DNA from: Candidatus Omnitrophota bacterium
Lineage (GTDB): Bacteria > Omnitrophota > Koll11 > Gygaellales > JAQTUY01
Reading direction: 5' to 3'
DNA length: 5,532 nt
Assembly: GCA_028707105.1 (NCBI GenBank)
Contig: JAQTUY010000025.1
Coordinates: forward strand, 7,388-12,919
Numbering within the stretch: position 1 is the first letter of the stretch; each line of letters starts with the position of its first letter. The notes under the pieces are model-generated. The model was given only the letters and a program-made list of their open reading frames with translations, searched no databases and was not told the DNA's origin. Made by a program: the position numbers and the translations under genes. Of the stretch, positions 1 to 5,532 are shown in pieces.

Positions 1-1116
1 AGCCTCGGCATATCCCAGGAAAAAGCCGAGGAGGTCTTAAAGACACACGGCGTTCCCGAAATACCCTTTGATATCAAGGACCGCGTAGCTATAGCTGAAG
101 AGATAATGCGGCAGAAATACGAAGGCGGACAGAGTACCCAGGATGTCAATCTTCTTGAGCTAAGACTGCTCCTCCAGCCGCACCTGGAAAGGATAATCAA
201 CGAGCTGAGGCGCTCGTTCATCTATTACAAAGAACAGACCGGCGGAGAAAGGGTTGAACGCATATTCTTTAGCGGAGGAGGCAGCCATATCAAGAACCTC
301 GTGCCTTCCCTTGCCCGGCAGATAGGCGGCAAATGCGAAATAATAAACATCCTGCGCAATATGCACCCGCCGGCGGACGAAACGGCGGCGGCCATATTGG
401 CAAAGAACAGCGCTATTTACGCCTGCGCCCTGGGCCTGGCCATCGGCATTGAAAGCAAAAAACAGGAGATCATCAACTTTCTCCCCTCCGACCTGGCCCA
501 GCATGAGCAGATGGCCAGGATCAAGCTGTATTCGATCCTGGCGATACTGGCCCTGGTAGCCGTCTGCGCCAGCGCCTACTTCAATTCTGTCTTCAGCGCG
601 CGCTCATTAAGGATGCTGCTTGAAGAAAAAAAATCCCAGGTCGCCCTGCTCGCGCCGGCCGTGAAAAAGGGCGAGATATTAAAGAAACGCGGCCAGAGGT
701 TTAAAGCTATCGCCGAACAATCGGAGGCCTTAAGAAAGCAAAATATCAAATTCGAGCCGCTATTGGTGGAATTAAGCAGGTTACTTCCGGCGGAGGCTAT
801 ATTAACATCAGCGGACATCTCCGAAGGCGTAGGCATACAGGAAGGGGCGATCCAGAAAAAATCCTTTGCCGCCACCAGCGGATTATTCCTGAAGCTTACC
901 GGCAACATTATGAGCACTTACGAAGAAGGGCTGCAGATACTCGAGAAGCTAAAAACGGACATGCAGGGCTCGGCATACTTCAAAGACATAACCGCCGTAT
1001 TCTCGCAGCCCGAAACGCTCTCTCCGCAGGCCGAAGAAGGGGATTTTCCTTTAACCGCCAGAAAAATGCGCGACTTCCGGATGGACGCGCGGGTGGTCAC
1101 GACACGTGAAAAATAA
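1..1116 (+). CDS. PilM-PilN fusion protein (GspL-like inner-membrane assembly protein), 5' partial
   Basis: The reading frame is open from base 1, so the gene starts upstream and the ATG at 106 is internal. Numbering codons from base 1, residues 1 to about 149 match the C-terminal part of the actin-like protein PilM: a SxGISQEKAEE-type helix, a long helix before the strand, then the nucleotide-fold motif FFSGGGSHIKNL (89-100) and a GLAIG ending (145-149). Without a stop, a PilN-like part follows: INFLP (158-162, the PilN peptide that binds PilM in family members), one membrane helix (about 174-195), a charged coiled coil (about 200-250), FEPLLVELSRLLP (251-263) and a ferredoxin-like periplasmic domain to residue 371. 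PilM and PilN are usually separate proteins; GspL of type II secretion has the fused layout. Inferred role: linking the cytoplasmic motor to the periplasmic alignment complex. It ends inside the start of the PilO-like gene. The N-terminal PilM half is not visible, so its nucleotide-binding site cannot be judged completely. Confidence 0.87.
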   Translation, partial: SLGISQEKAEEVLKTHGVPEIPFDIKDRVAIAEEIMRQKYEGGQSTQDVNLLELRLLLQPHLERIINELRRSFIYYKEQTGGERVERIFFSGGGSHIKNLVPSLARQIGGKCEIINILRNMHPPADETAAAILAKNSAIYACALGLAIGIESKKQEIINFLPSDLAQHEQMARIKLYSILAILALVAVCASAYFNSVFSARSLRMLLEEKKSQVALLAPAVKKGEILKKRGQRFKAIAEQSEALRKQNIKFEPLLVELSRLLPAEAILTSADISEGVGIQEGAIQKKSFAATSGLFLKLTGNIMSTYEEGLQILEKLKTDMQGSAYFKDITAVFSQPETLSPQAEEGDFPLTARKMRDFRMDARVVTTREK

Positions 1117-1684
1117 ATACGCCTTAATAATAACTTACCTTATCTGCCTGGCTGCCCTGGGGCTTCTATCTTTCCTCTGGTATAACGAAACTAAGGTCGT
1201 CGAAGACTTGCAGGCGCAGACCCTGAAGGTAGAAGATGAATTAAACAGCGCCCGCAGGAAACAAGCCGCGCGCCCGGGATCCGATGAACCCGATACCAGG
1301 GAAGGAGAAAAAAAGCTTACCGCGGCAATACCCTATAACGAGAGAGAACCTTTCACTTTCGTAAAAAGCTTAACCCGCCTGGCCGGCCAGACAAACATAA
1401 AGAATATCAATTTTACCGCTTCCGCTCCGGTAAAATTTGGTTCCCGCGTTCCGGCCGCGGGCGGAAGCGGCATGAACGAAGGGATATATTCCATCTCCAT
1501 TCAGATAAACGCGGAAGGAGAATTCTACCAGCTAGTCAATTTCCTAAAGACCATCAGCTCGCTTGAGCGAATCGTCACCATCGAGGCGGCGCAGGTTATG
1601 CGCGATGAAAAAATATTACCCTGTCAAAAGATATCGCTTAAGATCAAGGTCTATACCTATCTTGCCCCTGACGCCTCGCTGTAA
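1106..1684 (+). CDS. pilO: PilO/GspM-like pilus alignment protein
   Basis: This 192-residue protein has a short cytoplasmic tail, one membrane helix (about residues 6-24), a coiled-coil segment rich in Glu and Lys (about 30-55), a polar linker, and a ferredoxin-like domain from about residue 75. The C-terminal part (GEFYQLVNFLKTISSLERIV, about 138-157, then a KISLKIKVYTYL strand) is the recognisable PilO signature. PilO pairs with PilN in the inner membrane and periplasm and helps align the motor with the outer-membrane pore; here its partner would be the PilN part of the upstream fusion. The start is GTG at 1106, chosen because it lies immediately before the membrane helix; it overlaps the upstream gene by 11 bases, so translation is probably coupled. 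Only a weak GGTGG lies upstream. No PilP-like gene follows, unlike the usual pilMNOP order; minor pilins come next instead. GspM is the equivalent in type II secretion systems. Confidence 0.86.
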   Translation: MKNKYALIITYLICLAALGLLSFLWYNETKVVEDLQAQTLKVEDELNSARRKQAARPGSDEPDTREGEKKLTAAIPYNEREPFTFVKSLTRLAGQTNIKNINFTASAPVKFGSRVPAAGGSGMNEGIYSISIQINAEGEFYQLVNFLKTISSLERIVTIEAAQVMRDEKILPCQKISLKIKVYTYLAPDASL

Positions 1685-1695
1685 CACTAATATTC

Positions 1696-1724
1696 TTGAT
1701 TAGATACGGCATATATTCTATACT
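1696..1724 (+). promoter_or_regulatory. Candidate sigma70-type promoter for the minor pilin genes
   Basis: In the 57-base gap between the PilO-like and GspH-like genes, TTGATT (1696-1701, four of six matches to TTGACA) and TATACT (1719-1724, five of six matches to TATAAT) are separated by exactly 17 bases. A transcript would begin near 1730-1732, leaving only about 10 leader bases, which just keeps the ribosome binding site. The short leader and the AT-rich context, which can give chance matches, limit confidence. Confidence 0.35.
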
Positions 1725-1730
1725 ATAAGT

Positions 1731-1735
1731 AGGAG
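1731..1735 (+). promoter_or_regulatory. Strong ribosome binding site for the GspH-like gene
   Basis: AGGAG sits six bases before the ATG at 1742. It is the best Shine-Dalgarno match in the window and fixes the start, which also gives a textbook five-residue prepilin leader. The neighbouring overlapping genes have weaker sites, fitting independent initiation here and coupled translation downstream. Confidence 0.8.
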
Positions 1736-1741
1736 CAATAT

Positions 1742-2245
1742 ATGAAAAAAAGGGGCTGGACAGTCATAGAACTGGTCATGGTGATTGTTATCGTGGCCAT
1801 CATAGTCGTAGTTTCCCTGCCCAAGGCCGACAGCATTCATTACATAAAACTTCAGGCCGCGGCAAAAAGGGCGCTTTCCGATATCCGGTACGCCCAACAG
1901 CTCTCTATCGCCAGGCATACGACTTGCAGGATGGTCTTCAGCGCCGCCAATGACACTTATAAGGTCGAGTGCCTGGAACCGGACGGCGCCACTTACGATT
2001 ACGCCACAGACCCCTTCACCCGGGCCGATCTATTTATTAATTTTACCAGCGATCCTGAGCATACAGGAGTGGATATTTCCGGCACGACTTTAAGCTCAGG
2101 CACGGTCCAATTCGACTGGAAAGGGGTGCCGCTGGCTTCGGACGGAACAGAATTGACCTCTCAGCAGTCGGTTACCCTTACCTATAAAGGGCTTACCCGG
2201 GTCATCTATATAACTCCCGCTACGGGGAGAGTGAGGCTGGAATGA
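1742..2245 (+). CDS. GspH/FimT-like minor prepilin
   Basis: This 167-residue protein begins with a class III (prepilin) signal: leader MKKRG, predicted cleavage after Gly5, Trp at +1, Glu10 at the key +5 position, then a hydrophobic helix of about 20 residues (to about residue 26). The helix continues into AAAKRALSDIRYAQQLSIARHT, about residues 39-60, the amphipathic region with the Ala/Arg pattern of GspH/FimT proteins. The C-terminal half has the family's TVQFDWKGVP strand and turn and ends in a TPATGRVRLE-type strand. Length is normal for the family. Two cysteines (62 and 77) could form a disulfide. Prepilin peptidase would process it, and it would join the minor-pilin initiation complex in the inner membrane and then the filament. 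It is the first of four consecutive prepilin genes, and its stop overlaps the next start by ATGA. In MSHA pili the equivalent position is taken by MshC. Confidence 0.85.
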   Translation: MKKRGWTVIELVMVIVIVAIIVVVSLPKADSIHYIKLQAAAKRALSDIRYAQQLSIARHTTCRMVFSAANDTYKVECLEPDGATYDYATDPFTRADLFINFTSDPEHTGVDISGTTLSSGTVQFDWKGVPLASDGTELTSQQSVTLTYKGLTRVIYITPATGRVRLE

Positions 2246-2739
2246 AAAAAAATGGCGTAACTTTAATAGAAATGGTGGCCGTGATCACGCTCATAGCCGT
2301 GGCTATCCCGGTCCTTCTGCGCTTATACGCCAACGTCGCCAGCAAGAGCATCCGCTCCGAAGCTATGTCCGCGGCTACTTTTTACGCCGAGGAGACAATT
2401 GAAGAAATAAGGATGAGGCATTTTGATAATAACACCGCCTCTCCCTGGAGCGCGATACTCGGCCCGGAGACCGGCGAGGTCTACCCCAGCGGCTATGACG
2501 ATGTAGATGACTTTAACGGCCGCACGGATAGCCCGGCAACCGGATATACCCGGACCGTGACTGTCGAATATGTTACCCTGGGCGCATCGGAAACCATAGA
2601 CGGCTCAACCGCCACTCCCTGGGTAAGCGCGGCTTCGGGGACTACTACGAATTATAAACGGGTAACGGTAAGTGTTTCCCGGACGGATAATACGGTCGCT
2701 AACGTCGACCTTCAGGTGATCATGGTGGGAAATGGATAA
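2242..2739 (+). CDS. GspI/PilV/MshD-like minor prepilin
   Basis: This 165-residue prepilin has leader MKKNG, predicted cleavage after Gly5, mature start VTLIE with Glu10 at +5, and a hydrophobic helix to about residue 29. After the helix, AATFYAEETIEEIR (about 44-57) is the pattern seen in GspI/PilV-type minor pilins. A central acidic loop, YDDVDDFNG (85-93), followed by a GYTRTVTVEYV strand (101-111), resembles MshD-type proteins of MSHA pili. The C-terminus is a beta strand pair (about 138-162) ending in GNG. The start codon overlaps the preceding stop (ATGA), and a GAGG site lies five bases upstream, so translational coupling is likely. By order and sequence it is the I-subunit of an H-I-J-K minor pseudopilin set; the assignment between I and V rests on context as much as on sequence. 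The protein has no cysteine. Confidence 0.8.
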   Translation: MKKNGVTLIEMVAVITLIAVAIPVLLRLYANVASKSIRSEAMSAATFYAEETIEEIRMRHFDNNTASPWSAILGPETGEVYPSGYDDVDDFNGRTDSPATGYTRTVTVEYVTLGASETIDGSTATPWVSAASGTTTNYKRVTVSVSRTDNTVANVDLQVIMVGNG

Positions 2740-3238
2740 ATCGCGTTCTAAAACAGGCATGACTTTGATCGAGATCGTAATGTCCATCGTCATTGTGGCA
2801 TCGGTCGTGGCGGGGCTCTCATTTTACATTAAGAACATCGTCGACCTTTATAATTTCATCACCTTCCGTAATGAAGTCGCCTCATCTTCCAGGATGGCGC
2901 TCTCCCGGATGATCCGCGAGATCCGTCAAAGCGCCAGCCCCACGGAAGGGAACATTACCACGGCGGCGGCGAACAGTTTTACTTTTACCGATATAACCGG
3001 AGCGACAATAAGCTATTCGCTTTCCGGCTCTAACCTGATGCGTAACACCGACGTCCTCTCCGCCAACGTAAACTCGCTAACCTTTACTTATTACGACCTG
3101 AACAGCCTGGTCTTATCCGCTGTGCCTTTGTCAATAACAGACTGCCAGAACGTAGTGCGGGTCGCTGTGGAAATCACGACATCTTACGCAGGACAAAGCC
3201 TGACCGTAAAAGCGCAGACATTCCTGCGTAATTATTAG
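2732..3238 (+). CDS. GspJ/PilW-like minor prepilin
   Basis: This 168-residue protein has a nine-residue leader MDKSRSKTG, predicted cleavage after Gly9, mature start MTLIE with Glu14 at +5, and a hydrophobic helix to about residue 32. The continuing helix carries RMALSRMIREIRQS (about 54-67), typical of GspJ and PilW proteins. The rest is a beta-rich globular domain (SFTFTDITGATISYSL, then NSLTFTYYD at about 114-122) and it ends in TFLRNY, close to the usual R-N ending of this family. Length is normal for a J subunit and there is no inserted domain. The gene overlaps the preceding one by 8 bases. The only nearby Shine-Dalgarno-like bases are GGTGGGA directly against the start and AGGTGA further up, so expression probably depends on translation of the upstream gene. 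The MSHA counterpart is MshO. Its expected partner is the large K-like protein downstream. Confidence 0.8.
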   Translation: MDKSRSKTGMTLIEIVMSIVIVASVVAGLSFYIKNIVDLYNFITFRNEVASSSRMALSRMIREIRQSASPTEGNITTAAANSFTFTDITGATISYSLSGSNLMRNTDVLSANVNSLTFTYYDLNSLVLSAVPLSITDCQNVVRVAVEITTSYAGQSLTVKAQTFLRNY

Positions 3239-3285
3239 GCCGTTAGAGCGGTTGTCAAGGCTGTATTTATATGTTAAGTTTTAAG

Positions 3286-3292
3286 AAGAGGG
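3286..3292 (+). promoter_or_regulatory. Ribosome binding site of the GspK/PilX-like gene
   Basis: AAGAGGG lies four bases before the ATG at 3297, giving this gene its own initiation signal after a 58-base gap (3239-3296). It supports the chosen start, which also yields a correct prepilin leader. Apart from this site I see nothing convincing in the gap. Confidence 0.65.
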
Positions 3293-3296
3293 CAAA

Positions 3297-5522
3297 ATGA
3301 AAGGCACTGCTCAAGGTTCAACGCTGATTATCGTGGTCTTCGCCTTGATGCTGCTGGGGGTCCTGGGCTGGACCCTGGTCATCATGCAGTCATCGGACTT
3401 CGAAGCCAGTATGCGCCAGCTTGACTCGGAAAGGGCTCTTTACCTGGCTGAGTCAGGCGCCCAGCATGCCTACTCCAACCTGATCGCCACTCCCGCCTGG
3501 CGGGATGCAAGTCCGACTACCTACTATTCCCTTAAGAAAAACGGCAACAAAATAGGCGAATATATGATGCAGGTCATAGACGGCACCGGAGCGGATGCCG
3601 GATACGTCGTAGCCATCGTCACCGGTTATGTGCCTAACCATCTCTCTTATCGCGCCACCCGGATCATAAAAAAACGTATGGCCTCCTTCCCCTGGACAGA
3701 AGCCATAGACGCGGTGCATCTCCTGGACTGGTCGGCCTTCTGGCTGCAGAGGTTTATCACCAACGTCCAGGGCGACCTGCGCGCTGCCAACTGGGACGGG
3801 GATAATGACTCCACTTATAATGAAACCGGATTTTTAAGCGGCGACTATAACCCTCCCAATTGGGCCATGCCCTTGCCTATGAGCGGTTATGACCGGCTTT
3901 GCGGAACGGTAGTCCTGCCGGAAATTGATATGGAATATTATAAGAACAAGGCGAACAATGTCAGCCATTATTGCAGCGCGCCCTATATCTTTGTGGCGGA
4001 TTACGCCGCCTCCGGCAGTACGGACCTGCGTATATTGAATAATATCCCCGCCGGGCCGACGAACAGGGGCACAGCAGCCGTCACCGGTAACGAAAGCCGC
4101 GATATTGACGGGTATTTTTATGCCGGCAGCAGCTACTATACCTGCCTGATAACCCGGACCAGGTTCCAGCCGGTAAATGTTACCAGCACGACTTCCCCGA
4201 CGATCAGCGGATGCGATTACGAGACTATTACCGACGGCCGCGGCGTCTTTGTCAGGATAACCGGCTCCAGCAGCACCCCTAACCGTAACACCGCCACGCG
4301 CGCTTATGTGGCAGACGGGACTTCTCACCGCCTAAGGGTCATCAACATCTCTAATCCCGCCAGCACAAGCATAACCAGGAGTTACACAATAGATGCCAGC
4401 GCGACAATATGGGACGTCGTTGTCAGCGGGAATGCCTACGGCGACGCTTACGCCTTTATAGCGGCCGGGGCCGCGGGACTTAAGACCGCGGAAGTTACCA
4501 ACGACCCCTCGAGCATTTCCTTAGATACCCTTTCGGGTATCGGTGACGCGCGGGGCCTGTGCATCCGCGGAGGATACGCCTTCGTCGTTACCTATACCAG
4601 CGGGACCACGACCACGTATCTTCGCATTGTTGATATTACCGACCCCGAAGACCCGGATCTGATAGCCAGCTGTCCGCTGGGAAATTTAACCGTCGGCGCG
4701 GATCTTAAAATGAATGTGGCGGTAAAAGGGAACTACGCTTTTGTGGCGGCCGGGCCTAACGGCGTCCAGGTCGTGGATATCTCTAACCTTCCCAACTACG
4801 GACATCTGCCGGGGGCCGGCCAACCCGGATACCCGGATTATACCGGGCAGGTCGTGGCTACTTACCGGCCGGACAACAATGAAGCCATAGACATCAGGGT
4901 CTCCGGAGACGTGTCCGCTTCCACTGCCGTTGAAAAGAACAGTTACGCCTATGTAGTCTACAGCAGTGCCGGCGGAGGCCCTAAACTGCAGGTGCTGGAT
5001 ATCTCAACGCCCACATCTTTGGCAGCGGTAAGCGGAGGACAATATACGCTTAATAACGGGAAGGGAGTTTATCTTTACGGAGACAAATATTTCCAGGCAG
5101 GAAACTATAACAATAATAAAGTATGGTATACGGCAGGGAATACTTATATTGAAGGCGGGAATATGACCCATACCTCCCTGGTAGCCGAAGGGGACATCGA
5201 GGTCATCGGGACTACCGCTCTGAAAATGAAGGCCCACGTGGACATGAGCGCCCACGAGAACTTTCCCTGCCTGGCCACCCAAAACGGCAGTATCGTAGGC
5301 AGCGGCGGGCTTGCTTCCCTGCAGTTCGACGCCCTGGTTTTCAGTAAATACGGCAATATCGACTTTAATTATTTCCTGGACGTAGTCAACGCCGTATGCC
5401 TTATGGGTTACAATATTTACTTTGACGCTGTCACTCTGATCGACTACCAGGACAAATATATAGGCGACCCTCCCGCGGGATTCACATCCTCCGCAACCCA
5501 AAAAGACTGGAGAGAATTATAA
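3297..5522 (+). CDS. GspK/PilX-like tip minor prepilin with an inserted LVIVD-type beta-propeller
   Basis: This 741-residue protein is far longer than usual PilX (under 200) or GspK (about 330) proteins. Leader MKGTAQG is predicted to be cut after Gly7; the mature start is STLII, so Ile12 replaces Glu at +5, as in GspK subunits that cap the filament. A hydrophobic helix runs to about residue 30, followed by RALYLAESGAQHAYSNL (46-62), the classic PilX/GspK motif. Residues about 85-130 form a beta domain. A further segment carries a DGDNDSTYNE acidic loop (167-176) and LPEIDMEYYKNKA (207-219). Residues about 227-602 hold LVIVD-like repeats such as YAFVAAGPNGVQVVDIS (480-496), which I divide into seven blades. 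Residues about 603-727 look like a beta-solenoid (YIEGG, LVAEGDIEVIG, GNIDF rungs) ending in DWREL. Eight cysteines (202, 226, 283, 306, 422, 459, 658, 701) could form disulfides. Inferred role: tip subunit with an adhesive or sensing head. Function of the propeller is unknown. Confidence 0.85.
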   Translation: MKGTAQGSTLIIVVFALMLLGVLGWTLVIMQSSDFEASMRQLDSERALYLAESGAQHAYSNLIATPAWRDASPTTYYSLKKNGNKIGEYMMQVIDGTGADAGYVVAIVTGYVPNHLSYRATRIIKKRMASFPWTEAIDAVHLLDWSAFWLQRFITNVQGDLRAANWDGDNDSTYNETGFLSGDYNPPNWAMPLPMSGYDRLCGTVVLPEIDMEYYKNKANNVSHYCSAPYIFVADYAASGSTDLRILNNIPAGPTNRGTAAVTGNESRDIDGYFYAGSSYYTCLITRTRFQPVNVTSTTSPTISGCDYETITDGRGVFVRITGSSSTPNRNTATRAYVADGTSHRLRVINISNPASTSITRSYTIDASATIWDVVVSGNAYGDAYAFIAAGAAGLKTAEVTNDPSSISLDTLSGIGDARGLCIRGGYAFVVTYTSGTTTTYLRIVDITDPEDPDLIASCPLGNLTVGADLKMNVAVKGNYAFVAAGPNGVQVVDISNLPNYGHLPGAGQPGYPDYTGQVVATYRPDNNEAIDIRVSGDVSASTAVEKNSYAYVVYSSAGGGPKLQVLDISTPTSLAAVSGGQYTLNNGKGVYLYGDKYFQAGNYNNNKVWYTAGNTYIEGGNMTHTSLVAEGDIEVIGTTALKMKAHVDMSAHENFPCLATQNGSIVGSGGLASLQFDALVFSKYGNIDFNYFLDVVNAVCLMGYNIYFDAVTLIDYQDKYIGDPPAGFTSSATQKDWREL
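3975..5102 (+). repeat. Protein-level LVIVD-like repeats forming a probable seven-bladed propeller
   Basis: Within the PilX-like protein I see seven diverged units, at about residues 227-256, 272-306, 313-361, 371-410, 418-460, 472-522 and 528-580. The typical unit is a V-x-V-x-G turn, a YAFVA or YAYV strand, a short loop, then an LRIVDIS or LQVLDIS strand followed by Pro-containing sequence. This matches the LVIVD repeat family known from bacterial and archaeal surface proteins. Units 3-7 are clear; units 1 and 2 are degenerate. Unit 1 lacks its first strand, and GKGVYLYGDKYF (588-599) after unit 7 could supply it, closing the ring. The units have diverged in DNA sequence, so this is an old domain, not a recent tandem duplication. 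Confidence 0.75.
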
Positions 5523-5532
5523 TCGGGGACGT

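Noticed and set aside
106..108. ATG as the start of the first gene
   Set aside because: The same frame is open back to base 1 and the 35 upstream codons continue PilM-like sequence (GISQEKAEE), so the gene is truncated by the window edge and this ATG is internal.
3239..3296. Terminator or promoter in the gap before the PilX-like gene
   Set aside because: The best inverted repeat (CCG...CGG near 3240-3251) has only three base pairs and no T-run. TTGTCA at 3252 has no good -10 box at 16-18 bases. Only the ribosome binding site is convincing.
3834..4328. Reverse-strand open frame of 164 codons
   Set aside because: It lies entirely inside the well-supported PilX-like gene, its translation is low-complexity Ala/Gly/Arg/Val-rich sequence without recognisable motifs, and no ribosome binding site supports it. 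The other reverse frames (for example 160-504 and 5004-5501) are rejected on the same grounds.
3975..5102. WD40, Kelch or PQQ-type propeller
   Set aside because: The blades lack the Trp-Asp ends of WD40 repeats, the double Gly plus Tyr/Trp pattern of Kelch and the AxDxxTG motif of PQQ repeats. The YAYVA and LRIVDIS strands with following Pro fit LVIVD repeats better.
3297..5522. Two genes (a pilin and a separate surface propeller) joined by error
   Set aside because: The frame is continuous, and solenoid-like pilin-tail sequence resumes after the propeller, so the propeller is inside the gene. A simple head-to-tail joining would not give this order.

Overview
The window is one strand of a type IV pilus or type II secretion-like (type IV filament) locus. 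Six consecutive plus-strand genes fill almost all of it. The first is cut by the left edge and the last ends ten bases before the right edge. No RNA gene, mobile element or CRISPR array is visible, and there is no gene-free stretch longer than 60 bases.

Layout. Bases 1-1116 encode the C-terminal part of a PilM-like actin-fold protein fused in frame to a PilN-like membrane protein, a GspL-like architecture. It overlaps by 11 bases a PilO/GspM-like gene (1106-1684, GTG start). After a 57-base gap holding a strong ribosome binding site and a candidate promoter come four minor prepilin genes in the order H-I-J-K: a GspH/FimT-like gene (1742-2245), a GspI/PilV/MshD-like gene (2242-2739), a GspJ/PilW-like gene (2732-3238) and a large GspK/PilX-like gene (3297-5522). 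The first three overlap by 4 and 8 bases, so they are probably translationally coupled.

The standout is the 741-residue K/PilX-like protein. Its ends look like an ordinary tip minor pilin: a class III leader lacking Glu at +5 at the N-terminus, and a beta-solenoid-like tail at the C-terminus. Between them lies about 375 residues of LVIVD-like repeats that I can divide into seven blades, so it reads as a beta-propeller grafted into a tip pilin. This suggests a built-in adhesin or sensor head, comparable in idea to the PilY1 propeller or the modular tip pilins of other bacteria.

How the genes work together (family knowledge plus inference): the PilMN fusion and PilO would form the inner-membrane alignment complex linking the cytoplasmic motor to the periplasm. 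The four minor pilins would form the initiation/tip complex, with the K-like subunit at the very tip displaying the propeller. Major pilin, ATPases, platform protein, secretin and prepilin peptidase are not in the window.

Organism: the short Lys-rich leaders, Shine-Dalgarno sites and envelope machinery indicate a diderm bacterium. The PilMN fusion and the style of the PilX-like protein remind me of uncultivated Omnitrophota (PVC group) genomes, but this is a low-confidence impression without a database search.
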